Below, in pieces: positions 61,836-64,000 of a stretch of 64,000 nucleotides of DNA. The stretch spans positions 55,150,514 through 55,214,513 of the forward strand of contig CM038214.1 in assembly GCA_021442155.1 (NCBI GenBank), read 5' to 3'. Within the stretch, counting starts at the first letter, position 1, and each line of letters starts with the position of its first letter. A model generated the notes under the pieces. It searched no databases, was not told the DNA's origin, and saw nothing but the letters and a program-made list of their open reading frames with translations. The position numbers and the translations under genes are program-made. The DNA is from Cymbidium sinense (taxonomy: Eukaryota; Streptophyta; Magnoliopsida; Asparagales; Orchidaceae).

Positions 61836-64000
61836 TGTTTTAGTTTGGAGTTATAGGGACATCATGCAGATCTTAGAGGGAACTTATTGAAGTGATCAAG
61901 TGTGATTAAGGTGTGATGTGCTACCTTGGAAGAATCATCCTACAATGGACTCAATCAAGACTCTAGATCAATAATTATAGATATCTTTCTCCTTCTAGAT
62001 GGACAAAAAAGTAAGGTTTATATGTCTTCTTTGGTTTCTATGGAAGCAAGCTTTTATAGTTAATTACATCCTAAAAAAAATGGAAATTTCCTAATAATAC
62101 TCTTGATTAAAGTAGTTAATATGTATCTAGAAAGATTTCAAGGCTAGGCTATCAAAGATTTTAGTGTAATTAGAATCAAATGGATTGCTCGAATAAGAAA
62201 ATGTCTTCACAGATTCTAATTGAGAAAAAGTATAAAGCACCCATGATACTAGCAAGCCTAGTGAGTTCATCAATATACCCTATAATGAGGCATCACATTT
62301 TTGAAAGGGAGAAAATTTGATTTAAGTTGACATTTCATTAGAATGAGACTTAATTTCAACATAAGATTATGGAAATGCCTAAGAGGTGAAGACTTATACC
62401 CATAGCAAAGTAAAAATGAAAAGCCTCAGAACCCAAATCTAGATTTCTTTAGCATAAGCAAAGAGCTTGACCTAACTCTACTCTGGGAAAGTGGGATATA
62501 ATGGTTCACCTCCATAAGAGAGAATGAACATGTCCCAACTTTTCTAGACTTACAACCAGTTGGAGTGGCTGCCAGCTAACACCTCCTACACTTTAAAACC
62601 ATGTAGGTTGATCTTATATAGATGCAAGATGGTTAGACTCTAATTTATTTAGAAAGGAATCTAGAATACTAAACACACTCCCATAAGAGACTGGATAATA
62701 TTTAGTATATAGACATTACTTAGGCTATTGTTAAAAATTTATAAGTTTATTTTAAAATGATTTGACACATTTATTTTTAGAGTAAGTCTTGGGATAATTA
62801 TGCTTACATGCATGATGAAATTAAGTCATTTTCTAAATCAATTAGAAGAGGTGTTCTCCACTACAAGAGATCCCTCTCAAAGGTCAAGCATATCCCCTAT
62901 CATGCTAGAGTGGAGGTCTTCTCTATTTAAGAGTGACATAATATGATATGCATATTATTGTAGCATAGAATCATTCAGCTAAAGGGTTATTATATCTTTT
63001 ATTATCATGATTAAAAGCCTAGGCTTTAAAATGAGGTTGTACATTACATCAAGATTTAGTTATGAAGTTACTTAGTGAGGGTAGAAAATTTAATTTTTAT
63101 CCTAAAGAGCCTACCATATCCAGGCCACACATCAAATCATCGTACTTTAAGAAAGTTAGAAAAGACATTCCATTTCTCTTGCACAAACTAAACACAATAA
63201 TCAAACATATTAATTTCATAAAAGAATAAGAGGCCAGTGTGGTCGGGTACCACCGTACACCCTAGAAATGAAAAGAAATTGGGTAGCTGAGCTCTACCCT
63301 TATACAACCCAGATTATAATTGAATATTATAATTAAAATAAATGCTATGGGGGTCTTCAATCTCTTATCATTCTTTCCTTCTTTTGGAATAATTTACTCT
63401 AGGCTTCATGGGGCCTCCCAGGTCTTTGCTTTCTAGCCACTGCTCATCATAAACCCCATAACACTAATCCTAATCCTATTAAAAAATACATATTTATAAA
63501 AAAATGAAATCTAACTACACCTACAAAACATATATTAGGTAAATAATTATATTTCATATATTTAGACTTAACACCCTATACTTAGGTAACCAAGCCCACC
63601 TATCCTAATTGGGTTATGCTTAGGGGCATAAACAAAACCTGTAAGGAAGACATTTACATTCATTTGTTATTATAGTGTCCCCTTTAGCACAATTCCCTGC
63701 ATAAATCATCATTAGGCTACTAATGACCTAACATCTAGTCTACACATGAATAATCCCAACATCTAGTTTAAAATAATACATCATTAAAAAAAACATCACC
63801 ATAACATACACTGGCCTAACTTAGTATTATAATAGGTGACTTAGCATTCTAATGTGTGTGCTGAGGTTTTAGTGTGGTATGTCTTGGTTAAACTTTGGAA
63901 GTATGATTGTCTAAGGTTTTGGGATTATTTAAATTAATCATTAGGGATGGTTTCATTTCAAGTTCTTTAGTAGATTGGTTGATTTTAATTTACATATTCT
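61836..64000 (-). mobile_element. Family A long LTR, 3' half, running off the right edge
   Basis: Reads on the minus strand from 64000 downwards, collinear with 8270-9770 of copy A1 and onward to the LTR end near 61840. It includes CAAGACATACCACACTAAAA, GTTAGGCCAGTGTATGTTA, TTATGCAGGGAATTGTGCT (~63690), GGTGTTAGCTGGCAGCC (~62575), GGCATTTCCATAATCTT and AGGATGTAATTAACTAT (~62065). The order is ancestral. It extends beyond the window. Confidence 0.8.

Overview
The window looks like a repeat-rich, heterochromatic stretch of a flowering-plant nuclear genome. It is strongly AT-rich. Every coding signal I can recognise is a fragment of a plant transposable element: Ty3/gypsy gag, protease, RT, RNase H and integrase, a plant mobile domain, a 'putative plant transposon protein' domain, and an RTE-type LINE. 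I find no credible host gene, tRNA or rRNA. The species cannot be fixed from the sequence. The mix of Tat-like gypsy elements with very long LTRs and captured ORFs would fit a palm or another large-genome monocot, but that is a guess.

Layout. 1-4307: a minus-strand Ty3/gypsy element (family C) that runs off the left edge, with pol, protease, gag and a candidate 5' LTR. 6170-13345: two head-to-tail copies of a long LTR (family A); the first carries a ~640 bp internal inversion. 13420-18765: degraded plus-strand gypsy pol, interrupted by a ~2.9 kb non-coding LTR-like insertion. 19255-22050: a tandem repeat, then a promoter-like LTR segment and a decayed 'putative plant transposon protein' ORF. 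22398-40700: an 18.3 kb family-A element with LTRs of 5980 and 5480 bp, a primer-binding-site-like motif, a nearly non-coding interior with tandem repeats, and an imperfect 5-bp target duplication. It lies inside the LTR of a minus-strand family-B element.

The rest of that family-B element continues at 40701-45560. Read on the minus strand its order is protease, integrase core, short tandem repeats, plant mobile domain, coiled-coil ORF, LTR. A 5'-truncated LINE with a perfect 12-bp target duplication sits inside the mobile-domain region. 45790-48690 is the first half of another family-A LTR. It ends at a 1.7 kb compound TAA/ACTAA microsatellite. 50400-53690 is a plus-strand family-B gag-pol fragment that stops abruptly at a minus-strand family-B LTR (53692-54269). 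Tandem repeats and a minus-strand gag (to 56839) follow, giving an inverted pair of gag genes. 57340-59638 and 61560-64000 are further family-A LTR pieces in opposite orientations.

No element here is autonomous. The RT at the left edge has YVAD in place of YxDD. One protease has lost its catalytic Asp, and one integrase core has lost its expected Glu. All coding regions carry stops or frameshifts. The main interest is structural: how nested insertion, microhomology deletion, inversion, tandem-repeat birth and ORF capture have shaped the region. Family names A, B and C are my own labels for this window.
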